From an uncultured Flavobacteriales bacterium (GTDB taxonomy: Bacteria > Bacteroidota > Bacteroidia > Flavobacteriales > BACL11), in the NCBI GenBank assembly GCA_913052655.1, contig CAJXFN010000054.1, positions 1 to 9,319 of the forward strand: 9,319 nucleotides of DNA, read 5' to 3'. The translations under genes and the position numbers were made by a program. Shown here one piece after another: positions 7,351 to 9,319 of the stretch. Numbering within the stretch: the stretch's first letter is position 1; the number at the start of each line of letters is the position of its first letter. The notes below the pieces were generated by a model. That model did not search any database and had not been told where the DNA came from. It saw only the letters and a list, made by a program, of their open reading frames with translations.

Positions 7351-7368
7351 ATATTTGGATAAAAACAA
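7350..7368. repeat. 19-bp exact direct repeat, copy 1
   Basis: AATATTTGGATAAAAACAA occurs here and again at 9247-9265 in the same orientation, bracketing the three-gene plus-strand operon. This copy contains the TTTG proposed as the -33 promoter element. An exact 19-base match in a 9-kb window is hard to explain by AT-richness alone. Confidence 0.7.
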
Positions 7369-7386
7369 TGAATATGATTACATTTG
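7354..7386 (+). promoter_or_regulatory. probable promoter of the three-gene plus-strand operon
   Basis: TTTG (7354-7357), a 21-base spacer and TACATTTG (7379-7386) match both parts of the Bacteroidetes consensus (TTG at -33, 17-23 bases, TAnnTTTG at -7). Transcription would start near 7392, giving a leader of about 18 nt before the ATG at 7410. The -7 element faces the minus-strand -7 element at 7389-7396 across two bases. Confidence 0.7.
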
Positions 7387-7388
7387 TT

Positions 7389-7418
7389 CAAACATAAAAA
7401 CTTAGAATTATGAACAAA
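7389..7418 (-). promoter_or_regulatory. probable promoter of the CHAT gene
   Basis: On the minus strand TTTG (7418-7415), an 18-base spacer and TATGTTTG (7396-7389) match the Bacteroidetes -33/-7 consensus. Its -33 element lies in codons 2-3 of the 298-residue gene. There is no CAAA, and so no minus-strand TTTG, anywhere between 7222 and 7388, so no nearer consensus -7 element exists for the CHAT gene. The leader would be about 160 nt. Confidence 0.55.
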
Positions 7419-8306
7419 TTATTACTATTTTTAATTTTATTATTCCCTATATACTCACTATCTCAGGATTCTGAAAGAGTTTTAGAAATTGAAAGAATGT
7501 ATTCAAAAATAATTATAGATGAGATTAATACAGAGTGTTATGAAGTTCAATGGAAAAACAAAAACCTTAGGGCTTACGGCAGAGATTTTTGCAATGCCTC
7601 AGAATGCATATACTCTAATGACAACAAAAAGATTACCATTAGCTATTTTTTACCAAAATCAAAATATGATATCAATTTAGAAAACGCAATAACTGTGAAT
7701 TATTTTTTTAATAACAATAACTTATTTTTTTTAGAAATGAATGAGATTAAATTAATTAGAAATCAAGATGGTAGAGAATACAATCCAATGAAACCAAATT
7801 TTATTAAAATCAAAACAAATATTTATTTCAAAAAAAATGGAGATGTTGAAAAGTTAACAATTGTAAATAAAAAGTTTTTAGATGGTGAACAAATATCAGT
7901 AATTGAAGACTTAGTTGAGGATGAAAAGAAAATTAAAAGTAAAAAAAGAAAAGCACTTAAATATTTAGAAATCGCAAAAGAAGAATTAAACAAAACAGAA
8001 GATGAAAGAGAAAAAGATAGAAAGATTCATAAAGAGCAAGATATCAAGAATATGCAAAAACAAATGGAAAATGAACATATTATGAGTGAAATTGGAGAGT
8101 TTAGCCTAACTCAGGCTTTTAAAGACGCAAAAGCACTTGCAGAATGCGCTTGTAAATTCCAAAATGATTTTAATAGTAATATAGAATTTGAAAAGTGTCA
8201 GAAGATTGAAAAACAACTTGTAAAGAAAGCTGATAATGCAAAAAATAAAAATATTCTCTATGAGGCAGAGGTAATATTTCAACAATTGATTGAAGATTGT
8301 AACTAA
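7410..8306 (+). CDS. secreted coiled-coil protein with Cys-rich C-terminal helices, unknown function
   Basis: This is a 298-residue protein with a signal peptide (MNKLLLFLILLFPIYSLS, Gln19 as mature N-terminus). I do not recognise the family. Residues 20-165 look mainly beta-stranded and contain three Cys (C43, C61, C66). Residues 168-228 are a dense Lys/Glu helical region, probably a coiled coil. Residues 230-298 are helical with a CxC pair (C246, C248), C263 and the penultimate C297, a spacing that suggests disulfides or metal binding in an exported protein. It heads an operon with the lipoprotein gene 14 bp downstream and the 51-residue gene after that. The ATG at 7410 is chosen because it opens the signal peptide 18 bases after the predicted transcription start. 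Confidence 0.85.
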   Translation: MNKLLLFLILLFPIYSLSQDSERVLEIERMYSKIIIDEINTECYEVQWKNKNLRAYGRDFCNASECIYSNDNKKITISYFLPKSKYDINLENAITVNYFFNNNNLFFLEMNEIKLIRNQDGREYNPMKPNFIKIKTNIYFKKNGDVEKLTIVNKKFLDGEQISVIEDLVEDEKKIKSKKRKALKYLEIAKEELNKTEDEREKDRKIHKEQDIKNMQKQMENEHIMSEIGEFSLTQAFKDAKALAECACKFQNDFNSNIEFEKCQKIEKQLVKKADNAKNKNILYEAEVIFQQLIEDCN

Positions 8307-8320
8307 GAAAACATAAAAAA

Positions 8321-9079
8321 ATGAAAAAACTACTATTGATTTTAATGATAACTCCTATGTTATTTATTAGTTGTAACAAGAATGACTATACAATTAATGA
8401 AAATGCACTAACAATAAAATATAATGGTTTGATAAATGGTTTCAAAATCAAAATCATTTGGACTCCAAGAAGCGAGTATGAAGGTTATATTGGTTCTGCA
8501 ACCATTTTATTAACAAATACAATAACAAATAGAACATCATACATAATAAATAATTACTGTTCTATTGAAAATGAGATTATAAAGAAGATTAAAATAATAA
8601 ATAAAGGCAAGTACTTAGGTTTAGAAAAAGATTATAATTTTAAAATTGATTATGATCCTAATTATTCTTCATTTCATTTTTTAGACATTAATTTTGATAA
8701 CAAAAAAGAATTACTAGTCTATAGGTCGGGACTAGGTCAAAGGGGTGGAAGCACTATTAAACTATATGAATATTCACTTGGAATGTACAGCGATTATCCT
8801 GATTTTTGGACTGAAATAAATTATGACCCGTTTAATTCATTGGATGATATGTCATATATCGATTTAGAAAATAAAAAAATTGAAATTTATGGATCTAATG
8901 GTGTATGTGCTGGAACATATGATGAATATATTTACAATAACCGTTGGATTTATTCCAAACGCATAGTTGAAAAAGAAATTGATTTTGAGTGCTACAATTA
9001 TATATATAGTGTCCTTGATTCTGACATTAATCCTAAAGTAAGTTATAATTATGAATTAATATCAATTGAAAAGCAATAA
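8321..9079 (+). CDS. lipoprotein resembling XAC2610-type proteins
   Basis: This 252-residue protein has a lipoprotein signal (MKKLLLILMITPMLFISC), with Cys18 as the lipidation site. The residues after Cys18 (NKND) faintly resemble the charged signals that send Bacteroidetes lipoproteins to the cell surface. Residues 119-135 hold a DxNxDxxxE calcium-loop-like motif (D122, N124, D126, E130) inside FLDINFDNKKELLV. Repeating aromatic strands follow (YEYSLGMYS, YIDLENKKIEIYGSNG, YDEYIYNNRWIY). This pattern matches my memory of XAC2610-related proteins and FG-GAP-like calcium loops. The assignment is by motif only, and the role is unknown. It lies 14 bp after the 298-residue gene, with an A-rich leader and no Shine-Dalgarno site. 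Confidence 0.85.
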   Translation: MKKLLLILMITPMLFISCNKNDYTINENALTIKYNGLINGFKIKIIWTPRSEYEGYIGSATILLTNTITNRTSYIINNYCSIENEIIKKIKIINKGKYLGLEKDYNFKIDYDPNYSSFHFLDINFDNKKELLVYRSGLGQRGGSTIKLYEYSLGMYSDYPDFWTEINYDPFNSLDDMSYIDLENKKIEIYGSNGVCAGTYDEYIYNNRWIYSKRIVEKEIDFECYNYIYSVLDSDINPKVSYNYELISIEKQ

Positions 9080-9085
9080 ACCAAA

Positions 9086-9241
9086 ATGAAAAAACTAAAT
9101 CAAATTTCTATAGCAATATTATGTGTTGGAGGATTTTTTAAACACAATTCATACCCTTATGCTAATATTTTAGTTTCGATAGGTTTTATAGCAGTTGCTG
9201 TTACATTAATTGCTATGGCATTTTCAAAAAACCAACAATAA
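9086..9241 (+). CDS. 51-residue membrane protein
   Basis: An ATG lies six bases after the stop codon of the lipoprotein gene and opens a 51-codon frame ending in TAA. The product begins MKKLNQISIAILCVGGFF and continues through a polar turn (KHNSYPYAN) into a clear hydrophobic helix at about residues 25-46. It ends in a basic polar tail (SKNQQ). It reads as a small inner-membrane protein with one or two helices, and it may be translationally coupled to the genes upstream. I do not recognise it. The tight spacing and clean composition support a real gene despite its size. Confidence 0.6.
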   Translation: MKKLNQISIAILCVGGFFKHNSYPYANILVSIGFIAVAVTLIAMAFSKNQQ

Positions 9242-9246
9242 ATCTA

Positions 9247-9265
9247 AATATTTGGATAAAAACAA
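9247..9265. repeat. 19-bp exact direct repeat, copy 2
   Basis: This is identical to 7350-7368 and begins six bases after the stop codon of the 51-residue gene. On the minus strand it supplies part of the T-rich tail of the hairpin at 9272-9303. There is no TAnnTTTG at promoter distance to its right, so here it does not look like a promoter part. Confidence 0.7.
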
Positions 9266-9303
9266 AACAAGAAACCCCTACAATCGCTAGATTATAAGGG
9301 TTT
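9258..9303 (-). terminator. strong hairpin terminator of the rightward-lying minus-strand tRNA gene
   Basis: Fourteen-base arms (9272-9285 and 9290-9303) flank a four-base loop. In minus-strand RNA all 14 positions pair, two of them as G-U; on the plus strand these two would be C-A mismatches, which shows the minus strand is the functional one. A T-rich tail follows (9271-9258, CTTGTTTTGTTTTT). It starts eight bases after the tRNA-like 3' end at 9311. Confidence 0.75.
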
Positions 9304-9310
9304 GTGTCTT

Positions 9311-9319
9311 GCGGTCTGG
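9311..9319 (-). tRNA. probable 3' end of a tRNA gene (tRNA-Asp-like), cut by the window edge
   Basis: The minus strand reads CCAGACCGC. This fits a seven-base acceptor 3' strand CCAGACC followed by discriminator G73, as expected for tRNA-Asp, with C as the next base. CCA is not encoded. A strong terminator follows at the right distance. Only nine bases are visible, so the identity rests on memory of Bacteroidetes tRNA-Asp and needs the sequence to the right of the window. Confidence 0.45.

Noticed and set aside
8170..8379. Minus-strand 69-codon frame
   Set aside because: It overlaps the end of the 298-residue gene and the start of the lipoprotein gene, both of which have clear signal sequences and operon spacing.
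1..9319. CRISPR array, integrase, transposase or known defence operon
   Set aside because: No regularly spaced repeats are present and no recombinase or nuclease motif appears in any plausible frame. The repeats found are pairs and do not form arrays.

Overview
The window is AT-rich (about 70% A+T by eye) and looks like a member of the Bacteroidota, probably a flavobacterium. Three of the secreted proteins have short hydrophobic signal peptides ending in Ser-Gln, as expected from the Bacteroidetes 'Q-rule' (Gln right after the signal peptidase I site). A fourth has a Bacteroidetes-style lipoprotein signal ending in Ser-Cys. Start codons lack Shine-Dalgarno sites and sit behind A-rich leaders. 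Several intergenic regions carry the phylum's -7 promoter element TAnnTTTG.

Left part (1-2613). A minus-strand gene encodes an exported caspase-family (C14) cysteine peptidase with a C-terminal TPR-like helical region. A probable terminator follows it. A small plus-strand gene for a two-helix membrane protein diverges from it. This segment is bracketed by two copies of a 23-bp sequence (1-23 and 2524-2546, 21/23 identical) that reads on the minus strand like the T-arm and acceptor 3' end of a tRNA, with the same altered T-loop in both copies. A second imperfect repeat (87-119 and 2121-2152) lies on either side of the caspase gene.

Centre (2614-7221). A 1386-residue exported TPR-CHAT protein lies on the minus strand, a second clan CD peptidase with its own His/Cys dyad. 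A hairpin terminator and then a small membrane protein gene follow it. The caspase and CHAT genes share an identical short sequence around their start codons.

Right part (7222-9319). A 188-bp divergent intergenic region holds two face-to-face promoters with both elements recognisable on each strand. One probably drives the CHAT gene, the other a tight three-gene plus-strand operon: a secreted coiled-coil/Cys-rich protein, a lipoprotein resembling the XAC2610 type, and a 51-residue membrane protein. An exact 19-bp direct repeat flanks this operon. The window ends in a strong minus-strand hairpin terminator and the last bases of what is probably a minus-strand tRNA gene (tRNA-Asp-like).

Taken together this looks like an accessory locus next to a tRNA gene, built of small repeat-bounded modules and centred on two exported clan CD proteases with several small membrane or envelope proteins. 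No integrase, transposase, CRISPR array or known defence core is present. Any joint function (envelope stress, proteolytic activation, conflict) is inference.
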